Below, piece after piece: positions 45,377-55,647 of a stretch of 64,000 nt of DNA. Positions within the stretch are counted from its first letter, which is position 1. Each line of letters opens with the position of its first letter. A program made the position numbers and the translations under genes. Source of the DNA: Phoenix dactylifera (lineage: Eukaryota > Streptophyta > Magnoliopsida > Arecales > Arecaceae); NCBI RefSeq assembly GCF_009389715.1, contig NW_024067680.1, forward strand, positions 372,001-436,000. The letters run 5' to 3'. A model generated the notes under the pieces. The model was not told the DNA's origin and did no database searches. It saw only the letters and a program-made list of their open reading frames with translations.

Positions 45377-46150
45377 CCAAGATGAATGACCAAGGAAAGT
45401 CTCTGATTCAGCAACAGTCAAAGGATCCCTCTTCACTTCTTCCTGTGTCAGCCTCTTCTACAAGGATCCGAAGCACGGTACCCCTCTCCACTTAGAAAAT
45501 TGCTTTTGGAAGGAACATTGACTTTCAATTTCTGGAGAACGAGGCTTCACAATCAAAGAGCTTATCAAAAACCAAGGCTGGAAGTACTTATGGAAACTCA
45601 AGGGACCCATATACCTAGACCTAATCCGAGAGTTCTATCAAAATCTTCAGTTGGACTGGGAAGTATATCCTCTATCGTGAGAAATGTGGTTACTGAGTTA
45701 AATGATCATGTGCTCCGGCAAGTTCTCCATATACCCAACCAAGATGATTTAGCAGACAAAGTTGAGGATTTGCTAAACACCTTGCAGTGCATTCTAGAAA
45801 AAGAAGAGGTGAATAAAAATGCTAAAATCGGAGGAAGCCAACTCAATATGGAGATGAGGCTGTTGTATCACATAATCAGCAAGATATTTTATCCAAAGTC
45901 TGGGACATTTGAGACTGGGTGAAACAACTAGCGAGCTTATATTTTCTGATACTTACAATGATCATTCTCTGCATGGCATAGGATATAACAAGAAAAATGG
46001 TCGTTGGATGAGAACCAAAAGAGCAGCCAGAACTGAGGAAGAATAAAATAGAGAAGAAGCCACTTCTGAGCCCCCCTCACTTAGAAGAGAAGCTCAGAAC
46101 TAGCCTGCTGCTGAAGAAAACTTTCAAACTCCATTACTATTCATATGATG
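45377..46150 (+). pseudogene. D2 envelope-like ORF remnant
   Basis: Fragments in changing frames parallel the intact D3 protein (55648-57111). Near 45600 the blocks YLDLIREFYQN and VLRQVLHIP occur (D3: YPGLVREFYGT, IAQVLHLP). At 45850-45920 NMEMRLLYHIISK and FYPKSG occur (D3: SVEMRLLLSIISR, LFPKTG). After a deletion of about 75 residues, HSLHGIGY and GRWMR occur (D3: TLHRMGF, GTWVR). This gene lies after pol, as in Sireviruses with a third ORF. Confidence 0.75.
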
Positions 46151-47403
46151 AAGGAGAGAGTGTAAAACAATGTTACTCAAAAGAACTCTAGCCTTGGTTG
46201 CATATGATGGAGTTTTCAGCCAGCTACATCTTCTTTGAGATATTTTATTGGAAGTCAAATATGATTGGAGCATGTTATGTCCTGCTTACTATTCAACTGT
46301 CAGGCAGTCCTGGAAAGGAAAGAAATTGCAGAACAGGTCAGCCCTGCCTTCTACCTATACCTCAGCTGCAATCAGCCTCTTCAATATCTAAGGAATTACA
46401 ATTTTGTTTCCTTCAGCTATAGCTCTTGTTCGTCCTCTTTTGCCTTCCAGCAGATTGTATTATGCTTCAGAGGAGGTACCAGACGTGTTATGAAATGGTT
46501 GTGAAAAATTGACTGATTTTTGTTTCAAAAACTATCTCAAGTCGGACTCTTCTGTATGGAGCTTGTGGCCATTCTATATCCTTGTGCTTATTTTAATATC
46601 TCATTTGGATGTGGGAAGGGGTACAATAACTTTGTCTTCTGAGATCAGCAAAACAGAGCTCTTCATGTTCAAAAGAGGCCGGTATAGCAGGAAAGTGTTG
46701 ATTTGGGAATCTTTGTGAAATTGCTTGGAACTTTTCAGGCAATAAATGCCCTTACTTGTTGATTTGGATGAGATTTTTTCCTCCAGTGCTTCTTCTTACG
46801 AGCATCAACATTTTCTTTCCTGATTATCAGACACTCGGTTTGGCGTCATTTAGCTTCTTTTTCTGGCATGTATTCCTCTCCTTCCTTGACAATGTAACTC
46901 ATTTCTACTCCTCATCTTTGCTATAAATACGATTAATATTTAATAAAAGCCGGATGGCTTCTTTTTCCTCCCTTTACATCAAAAAAGAACTCTACTACCT
47001 TGAAGAGGAGTTGTACAAGAGGCATTGTATATGACAGTTTAGAAAAGCTTCATCGCCTTGGCACTAAGCACATAAAAGTAGAGAGGGAGGGGGATCTAAT
47101 GGTGTCCGATTGTTTCTCTTAGATTAAGCATTGCACTCCTCAAAAAAAAAAAAAAAAAAAAGATCTCATGCATTACAGTACATGACTTAATACTTCATAT
47201 GTAAAATTTCACAGCTCGAATCCACTTACGTCACCTCAAATAAGATAACCCAAAATTTTGAAATTTCTCTCCTCTCTGGAAGAATCTTCTGAGAAATAAA
47301 AATTCTCTCTCACTGTACCTTTGTCACCAAAGAGATGGCTTGTTCGCATCTTCACCCACAAGCATACAGGGACGGTTTCTTCGATAGGAGATGAAAGCAT
47401 GTA
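46151..47403. other. Unassigned sequence downstream of the receptor kinase
   Basis: No gene or clear element ends were recognised. A run of about 20 A lies at 47142-47161. 47162-47403 is probably the 3' UTR and terminator region of the receptor kinase on the - strand. Confidence 0.45.
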
Positions 47404-50400
47404 TCACCTACCTTCCATCATAGTAATGGTTACTTCATTTGAGGAACCATTACCTCTCTTTTGACAATCTTCTCCACTTACCTGACCTTCACGAGCATGG
47501 AAGGCTGGTTGATTCAGTGAAGGAAGGCTTACATTACTACCACCCAGCTGGGAAACAACAGCTGACATTGTAGGTCTATCTTGAGCACTTTTTTGCACAC
47601 ATGATAGTCCCACATGGATGCATCTCAGCAACTCTTCTTCGCAATAGGAATTGCCTAGTTGTGGATCCACTAGCTCTAAGGCCCTCCCATCCTCCCAAAT
47701 CTCCCATGCCTGTCATGAAAAGAAAAATGTTACACAGTGCTTGCATCAAATTGGTTTATACATGTTTCCCAATAGCTCGTTATTAATTCAAAGATTGACG
47801 AACATGCTTACGTAATTTAAAAGATTCAAAGAGCCGTTCATGCCCTGAGAACCAGAAACCTTCTCGCCACTGATAATTTCTAGGAGCAACACTCCATAGC
47901 TGAAGACATCAGTCTTTTCAGAGAAATGCCCCCATAGAGCGTACTCAGGAGGCATATAGCCACTACAGAGAGAGGGAACAATGATTAGTTGATCGTTAGC
48001 ATCAGTTTTTTTCATCTAAGAGTTTAATATTAAAGTTCACTTGAAGAAAGATTTCACTTACTATGTCCCAACAATTCTTCTTGTCTTTCCTTGCTCTTGA
48101 TTTCCTTCAAATATTCTTGCTATTCCAAAGTCTGATATCTTTGGGTTCAACTCGGCATCCAAAAGAACGTTACTAGCTTTTAGATCTCTGTGGATAACTT
48201 TCAGTCTAGAGTACTTGTGGAGGTAGAGGAGTCCTTGAGCAATCCCATCAATTATTCTCTTGCGTTTACTCCAATCCAATATTGCTCCCTTGGTCGGATC
48301 TGATTCAAATTCCAATTAAAAAAATTGAATAGTTATTTACTTGGTTATAGAATGAAAAAATATAAGACAAATGCTTCAACAGCGGGGTAACAAGAAAGTC
48401 ATAATGGCACAAGATTATCCAATTAGTCCATTATACTTTCTCCATGTTCCTGATGAAATTGCTGATAGTTTTCCATCCTTGCATCCAAAAGTGGAGAAAA
48501 ACTACATCACGATATTCAAATAATTTGATCGCATAAAAATTTCTCCTTTCTATGTGGAACTAGTGCATCATAAGCAGTGAGCAAAAAATGCATGTTTAAA
48601 GAAGCTCACCGAAGAGGATGGAATCCAAACTTTTATTGGGCATGTACTCATAGATCAGCATCTTCTCTTCTCCTTGAGTGCAGAAACCTAGAAGCCTCAC
48701 AAGGTTCATGTGTTGTAGCCTAGCAATCAGAATAACCTCATTCTTGAACTCCTCAAGTCCTTGTCCTGAACTATCTGAAAGTCTTTTAATAGCCACTTCC
48801 TGCCCATTAGATAATTTACCCTGCCAACAAAACCAACATCTGTTGCATGATTGTAGACACAAGAAGAAATGATTGAAAGTGTAAGTCCTCCAAATTCAAC
48901 GATTTATTGCATATAACTGAAAGAACTAGTTAGCGAAAAAAAAGAAGAAGGAGAAGGCTAATTACCTTGTACACCTCCCCAAAACCACCCTTTCCTAGCT
49001 TACTTTCTTCCGAGAAATTGTCAGTAGCAGCAGCAATAGTGCCTAAACTGAATAGAGACAACTCTGCACTTATATTGACATCATCTGTTGACATGCTGCT
49101 ATGTGCTACATTAGCTCCAAAACCAAGTAATGAGTGACTTTCGCATTGTTCGATCTTTGCTGCAATCAACAAATAGCCCAACAATCAGGTGTAAAGTTTG
49201 ATCTATTCCAATGAGCATAGCTATCTATGAAGCACATGTCTTACCTTTTCCTTGCAACTTCTTTTTCCAGAGGCTACAGAGGCATAATTGCAACAAAAAC
49301 AAAGATAAACAGATTGTTGCGACTATAATTATGATCAACTTTTCCTTGTCCACAGGAACATGTGTTTCGTCGTCCTCATCATCATCCTCATCTGGAAGAA
49401 GACAGTATAATTTCAAAACCATTTGGTATGTGACGCCATTTGGTGAGAAGAACAACTTGAAGTTTTTGTGTGCTGTAGGTAAATGTGTGCATGAATCGAC
49501 AATAGCAGAAACTTAAAATTGCAGATTACAAGAAGCTCATGAACAAGCACATCAAGAGTGACTTCGAGTACTCATTATTCTCGAAAGGGAAAAGGATTCT
49601 ATGGAGACCAAATTCTAGCAGGGCATGCGAAGAATATGCTGAGCTGAATCTACTTGCTACTAATATATGTGGGTTATATGGAGACCAAACTCTTTTTTTC
49701 TTCTTCGTAGGCTCACCGAAGTTCTAGAGTTCATGACAGACTTGGCATACCTCAACTTGCATCATTGCCTATTGCATTTTATACAAGATTTGATAATGTT
49801 TGCATCAATTTGTAAATGATGGAGTGTAGAAACATATCTAACATGATACCTAAATTAAAAATTGATCAACAATAAATATATAGAATAAATAGCTAATAAT
49901 AAAAATGTTTGAAAGCAATAAACAAGTAGAACAGAAAGCTAATTTTCTGATAAATTTGCACAAAATCTATGTAAGACTTTAATTTTGTTGAATATCTTAG
50001 GAAATCGGCTATATATAATATTATAGAAATTTCACTCAAAACTTGCGCACCTCAAAAGAGCTAGTGCCAATGGATTGATCCTAATATTAAAGTATTGCAT
50101 ATAATATTGAACCCGCAAGAATAAAAAAATAGTTTTTAATAAATATTTAATTTTATATTGTATAAAAGTCTATTTATTCACACCTATGCTAGGCGACGAT
50201 AGCCATCAACGTTAGCGCCCTCCACGGGCGGCTGATTTTGTGGGTTGTAAGGTGGGCGGCGGCTTTTTGGCTTTTTGCCCTATCCCCAATCATCGACGCA
50301 ACTTGATTGAGCGCCACAATGATTGACCCAACTTGTTACCTAAAAAATCTAGCCGGTCCAGTTCCAATTTAGATCCATCTATTAACCTACGCCAGTTCGG

Positions 50401-52054
50401 GTTTAGCTCAAAAAACCGGCCCAACTTGGTTCAAAGTCTTCCAATTTTGATGCAACCAGCGTTCACTTTCACATTCATCTAAACCCTTTTTAGATCCGGT
50501 CTGAAACGTTTATGTTCCAGTTCTGCGAAGGATCTGCCGTGATGCGTGTTGGAAGAAGTCATTCTAGCGTTCATGATGACTGGCACGTGTCACAGCTAAC
50601 GATATATGCAGCACCTGTGGATCACCCGAGGAGCCCAAACTCTCTCAAACCCAGCTTCTTGTTTTTTTTTCTAACAGCCAATCACCAGCAACCACGTCAT
50701 TAGCTAACTGTGGCCCACCAAAATACATTGGGAAAAAGGTTATGCGACGCGTACCTAGATCGGAAGCCGCCAATCGGACGTACACATCCTGGCCGCCGCT
50801 CGGGAACTCCCTCAGGTCCATCAAATCTTCCACCCAATACACGCACCCACTAACACCCCCACTGATATCAGCGGCCGTGTAGCCCACACACGAGCAGTTC
50901 GCCAAGCACACCCTCTTGCACTCCTCCAGTTCCATACTCCGGTTGACGATAGCGGTCGCGGTATCTGGAAGCTTCAACTCAGTGACCCTCCTGAAACCGT
51001 CCCGGTTCCCGCACCTCAGGGCGGTCCGCCTAACACAACCGGCGGTCCAGTTCCCGACTGATCGCGGCTCGAACCCCTTTACACACTTACAGACCGGGTT
51101 CGAGTCCGTGTTGCAGACCCCGAACGGCCCACAGCTCCCGTACCTGTCGCACAGGTCCTTGGGTGCGGACCAGGACACGACCCAGGACTGGGTCTGGTTC
51201 GCCCATATGAACCGCTGCAGCTCCCCGGCCTGGTCCAGCACCAGCCTCGTAATAATAGATGGGTCGTTCAGCTCGTGCTCGTAGTAGGTCTCGTTCTCGT
51301 TGGAGACGAAGGCGTAGGTGAACAAACTGTTGTAGGATTTCATCTCCGGGGTGCCGCTGAGCCGCAGGCCGTTCCACGGCCCGGTTCGGTAGACCGGGTT
51401 CGACCGGCCCCAGAGGATGAGCTGGGGAAGGCCGTTCTCGTCTAACCGGACGGTATAATCACCGAAGGAGGCGTCGCCGGAGTTCTTCCAGGAAGTGAGG
51501 CCGAGGGGGAACCGAGAGGAGAACCGCATCCCGGGAAGCCAAGTGTCGGTCGGGCATTGGAAGCTCTGCCATGCAACGCCGACGCGGAGTGCGTCCGCTG
51601 CATCGCGTAGCACGAAGTTGCCGGAGTCGAGGAGCTGGGCGACGGGTCGGGAGAAGTGAACCGGGTCGGTGTACCAGATCGGGTGGTTCGAGCCGTTGGT
51701 GAGGAGGAGCTCACCGGCGGGGCCGAGCTGGAGGTGGCCGGTGCGGTCCGGGAGGGGGCTGGCCCGGTTGGCGACCCAGACGGCGGTCTGGACCGGGATG
51801 TGCTTGTACCAGATGCCGAGGTAACGGTGGGTCGACCCAACCGGGCTGAAGAAGCCGAGCTCGAAGGTACCTCGGGCCGAGACCAGGGTCTGGCCGTCTC
51901 GGATGGATTGGGTCCGGGTAAGGGTGTCAGTGGCCAAGGAAAGAGGGAACAGGAGGGAGAGGAGGAGGAGGAAGGGAGGCAAACTGATCTTTGGCTTTGC
52001 TATGGCTCCGAGTTTCATTTTGGGAAGAAAGATGACTAGGATGTTAATCAGCAA
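47404..52054 (-). CDS. G-type lectin S-receptor-like serine/threonine kinase, seven exons, intact
   Basis: Exons on the - strand: 52054-50755, 49391-49245, 49159-48966, 48820-48610, 48299-48062, 47962-47812, 47709-47404. All introns are GT-AG and phases agree, giving 848 residues, or 836 if the second Met (52018) is used. The second Met better fits the signal peptide ([17 protein letters not shown]). The ectodomain has B-lectin (about 42-190), S-locus glycoprotein, EGF-like cysteines and PAN domains. The transmembrane helix is about 452-475 after an acidic stretch. The kinase has [14 protein letters not shown] lysine (about 559), [12 protein letters not shown] and PPEYA, so it is an RD kinase with all catalytic residues. 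It is a plasma-membrane receptor. Family members act in immunity or self-incompatibility, and its ligand is unknown. Confidence 0.93.
49392..50754 (-). other. Intron 1 of the receptor kinase
   Basis: 1363 bp between the ectodomain exon and the transmembrane exon. The donor is ATCTAG/GTACGC (50754) and the acceptor is CTTCTTCCAG (to 49392). No element was recognised inside it. The open frames in it are not supported. Confidence 0.8.
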
Positions 52055-52971
52055 AGCTATTTCTAAGTCTGGTCAGGCATTAGTTGGGCATGCGATGATC
52101 TCTTGGAGTAGTGGCTAGAGAAGTTTCCTTTGAAGGAAATTCAACTCTTTTGGTCTTGGTGGTGGTGGGGTGTGGGCCTCTCCGTATTTGTGCGTATTCA
52201 GCAAGTTGTAAAGTTTGGACAGGGTTTGGCAATTTATAAAAGTTCTTCCTACCTGTAATTATAAGCTATTCGTCTTTTTCATAAGCATTTTTGTGATATT
52301 TCATATCAAATTTAATATGATATTTGTTTGTTAGATAGAGGGGTAGATCCATTAAAACCTCAGAGAAGTAAGAGCCTGGTAACAGCCAACAAAACGTTTG
52401 GAGGTCGAGTTGACGTCCACAATATGCATGGGACCATCCATTTGTAGTCCTCTAGCTATTCGGAAGATGATCTGCTGGTTGATTGCCATCTCTGCAAATA
52501 TGATTGGCTTTAAAACCAACAAGTGAAGCTACAAGATACCATATTGCTTTATAGGTTGGAAAGAGAATTTAATATCTATACCATATGTAATGTAAGTGCA
52601 AATAAGAATGCTCATTATTGGCTCGTGATGTCCATTTAGGCCGACTACAGCTCACCAGAAGCACTGACCAATTACAGTTCGTTACAATGCTAGCGTGCGG
52701 CTGATTGAGAGCGGCTATCTGGCAAGCCCAACACCGTGCGACCGAGTTCGCATCTCAAGAGCTCCTCACAGTTTGCAGCATTCTAGCAAGGGGCCCCGAC
52801 GATCACCAAAATCCTGCCAATATGACAGATAAGATGTCATCCACATGCGAGATAATTGTGTCTAATATTCGGGTCGTACTGAGGCTAGTCATTTTTGGTC
52901 GGCCCACATACCCTAATTTTTTGGTGGTAGGTAAGCTTTTTCACCCACACAATCATCAAAAAAGAGAAAAC
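52055..52971. other. Upstream region of the receptor kinase
   Basis: Probable promoter and 5' UTR on the - strand near 52055-52220, without an identifiable TATA box I would defend. 52225-52335 matches 31263-31378. The rest is unassigned up to the D3 LTR. Confidence 0.45.
52225..52335 (+). repeat. Copy of the 31263-31378 segment
   Basis: Shared words include TATAAAAGTT, ATAAGCTATT, ATATTTCATATCAAA and TTAATATGA. Confidence 0.7.
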
Positions 52972-54923
52972 TGTTGCCCAGATAGACAACCCAAGAGGGG
53001 GGGTGAATTGGGTTTTAAAATAATTTTGCAATTAAAACGTTTGAGGATGACTAATTAATACTTTTGCAAGATGATTAATTAGTTGCTATGTGCTGTGAGT
53101 GAAATGAGAGTGAGAGAGAGAGACACAAGCAATCACAAACACAATGTTTATAGTGGTTCGGAGCTAACCCTTGCTCCTACGTCCACTCCCCAAGTCTCAC
53201 TTGGGAATTCACTATAACCCCTTGGATTACAGCCGGTTGTTTTACAAGCTCACAACCCAACTTGTTGTTTTACGAGCTCACAACGAACTCGGTCGGTTTT
53301 CCCAGGCTCATCGACTAGAACCACCCCGATTGTTTTTCCGGGATCACAATCGAACCCTTACACGTTGGTTTTACCCTCGGCTCACCAACCAACCTCTACA
53401 CTCTTGATTCAATCCCCTGATTGAATCAAGCAAAGACAAGATGGAAAGAACAAGGACAAACAGAAAAACAGAGCTTCTAAAAAGTAGATATACAGCAATA
53501 TAAACTAGAGAGAAGTTAAGAGCCCTCAAACACTTTTGAGTTGGAGTAGAGAAGGGCTTCTTGAACTGTGAGTCTCCTCTTGAATGTCTGGTCGACTTGA
53601 AGGCAGGAGGAGACTTCTTTAAATGCTGGGAAGAGGTAGCTGGATGGAGTTAATGGCGCTCTTCCTTCTTTTCTGTTGAAAACCAGTTGGCAGAGATAGG
53701 ATGCTTGATTTCTTTGAGTGGAATGGTGCTTCTCTGCCTTGCTACAGTCCTCTGTGGCTATTTAAGCCATCCCCCACGGAAACTAGCCGTTAGACACCTT
53801 TTTCTGCCCGTTCTGCACACTCTGCACATCCTGACAATATGTCCGTTGGGGTCGGAGTCGACTCGCGCGATCTGGAGTCGACTCGGCTGTAGCGGGAGTC
53901 GACTCATGCTTTTCTGGAGTCGGCTCGGCAACTATTCCGGATTTGAATTAAAGTGACCTCTGCGACTGGGAGTCGACTCGACTTAACCCGGAGTCGACTC
54001 GCCAACTTCTGGAGCTGACTTGCCATTTTCGGAGTCGGCTCATCCCATGAAGTCCATGGAGCTAATTTTTCAACTTGGCCCACTCGAGTCGACTCGACAA
54101 TCCTGGGAGTCGACTCGGCGCTCAGAGCCCGAACTCCCGATCTTCTGTCTTTTGGCTCGTCCAGTCTTGGAGTCGACTCGAACTGTTCCGGAGTCGACTC
54201 GGCTCTCAGTTTCCGAAACACAGCCTTTTGCCTTTTTGATGTAGCGCTGCCTTGGAGTCGACTCGAGCTGTCTGGGAGTCGACTCGGCTCCCAGAGACAA
54301 TAATTCGGTCTTCTGTCTTTTTGGGGTCGCGCTGTCTCGGAGTCGACTCGCGCATTGCGGGAGTCGACTCGGATCTCAGAGTCCGAAAACTGCTCTCTGA
54401 CTTTTGCCTTGTGTACCACTGAGAGTCGACCTGCCAACCATCGGAGTCGACTCGCGTTCCACAGGAGTCGACTCGAATCTCAGGGTCGAAAATCGCTCTC
54501 TGACTTTTCTGTCTGTAACTCCTTGGAGTCGACTCATACTACTCCGGAGTCGACTCGGTAATCATCGGAGTCGACTCGCGCACTTCAGGAGTCGACTCGC
54601 TGACAGGTTTTGAGTTGAGTCTTTCTGTTCGTCTGTCAGTTCTCAGTCGGAGTCGACTCGTAATGATCCGGAGTCGACTCGAGCCCGTACCAGTGATTCT
54701 GATACGCTTGGAGTCGACTCGTAATATCCCGGAGTCGACTCGAGTCTCAGACTTTGGTTCAAACTGACTTCTTAACTTATCCAAAATATCTTGAACCAAG
54801 TCTAGAAACACTTAGACAAGATTTTCACTGAAACACTCAATTGAATTCATTAGTAAACAAAAGATATACTCAAATGCTTTGAGCTCATCAAAATCAAATA
54901 GGGTTTTAATCAATCACTCCACA
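52972..54923 (-). repeat. D3 3' LTR
   Basis: 1952 bp, TGTTGCCCAG to CTCCACA on the + strand, next to a polypurine tract. Long LTRs are typical of Sireviruses. It contains the palindrome array 53854-54742. Confidence 0.9.
53854..54742. repeat. Array of GAGTCGACTC palindromes at 21-bp spacing
   Basis: 27 sites in ten clusters, 23 of them exact. Site starts: 53854, 53874, 53895, 53916 / 53969, 53990, 54011, 54031 / 54085, 54106 / 54169, 54190 / 54254, 54275 / 54339, 54360 / 54422, 54443, 54464 / 54525, 54546, 54567, 54588 / 54649, 54670 / 54710, 54731. Within clusters the step is 21 bp (20 twice). The 9-bp spacers are unrelated in sequence. Confidence 0.92.
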
Positions 54924-54924
54924 A

Positions 54925-54937
54925 TCTCCCCCTTTTT
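54925..54937 (-). other. D3 polypurine tract adjoining the 3' LTR
   Basis: The - strand reads AAAAAGGGGGAGA directly before the LTR. Further PPT-like copies lie at 55077-55088, 55176-55186 and 55469-55482. Confidence 0.8.
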
Positions 54938-55647
54938 GATGATGACAAAACATTGAGTATATGTAAAGTGAATTGCTCAATAAACAAGGAAATGAAATCT
55001 ATAAATGAATTCAAGTGTCTGGTTTTTTAATTTATCCAAACTTGAAAGGTGTGAAACAATAAATTTTGGAGTTAAAGCTCCCCCTTTCATTTGGAATTAT
55101 ATAAGCCTTCATGTCATGCACTCAATTGTTTGGCTTATATATATTTAATGATTTGACTTTCTTAAAAATTCAGATTCTCCCCCTCAACATATGCATTCTA
55201 CTTTGTTTTGATTCTCTGAATTTCCTTTTAATGCATTGAAGTTTTTGAACTGAAATTTTTGGTTTTTAGAGGGAAAATCTGTCAATTTGTTCTTGAGTAG
55301 GATTCAACTAATCTCCGAATATCCCTTGAATAGATTCTGGAGATTACTCCATTAGGAGCCCCAACAGAGAGATAATGAGCCTCGAGGTACCAAATCCACT
55401 AAGAACAAATTATGTTTTAATTTTTGATTTCTTTTATGTTGATTCCATTTACATATCTATTAAATATTTCTCCCCCTTTTTGTCATCGTATCAAAAAGGA
55501 AGTGAGTATAACACGCAATCATTTAGAGAGCAAATTGCACAAAATTGAAGAGAATATGTCTACTCATTGTATTGATATGTATGTAAATACATTTGTGAAT
55601 ACAATAAGTAAAGCAAAAAGAGTACATGTCAAAATACAAAAAGATAT

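Larger units (their letters stand above)
41221..46150 (+). mobile_element. Decayed Sirevirus-type copia element D2 with envelope-like remnant
   Basis: A full 5' LTR (41221-42956) is followed by a degenerate PBS (about 42957-42972), the gag start, and a gag-to-RT internal deletion. A foreign gypsy integrase fragment (44053-44590), the end of pol and a broken envelope-like ORF follow. No 3' LTR was recognised downstream. It shares inactivating lesions with D1. Confidence 0.82.

Noticed and set aside
45500..45922. Independent host gene of 140 aa
   Set aside because: The peptide matches the middle of the D3 envelope-like protein and is flanked by D2 pol, so it is a retroelement remnant.
51656..52039. 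127-aa ORF on the + strand, and others opposite the kinase ectodomain exon
   Set aside because: Antisense shadows of a GC-rich exon with clear S-domain homology on the - strand.
53854..54742. CRISPR array
   Set aside because: The regular spacing is tempting, but the repeat is only about 12 bp, the spacers are 9 bp, it lies in an LTR present twice in the window, and this is plant DNA.
53904..54811. ORFs with repeated ESTPR / RVDS peptides on both strands, also 63467-64000
   Set aside because: Shadow of the 21-bp-spaced GAGTCGACTC array. 21 is a multiple of three, which creates apparent protein repeats.
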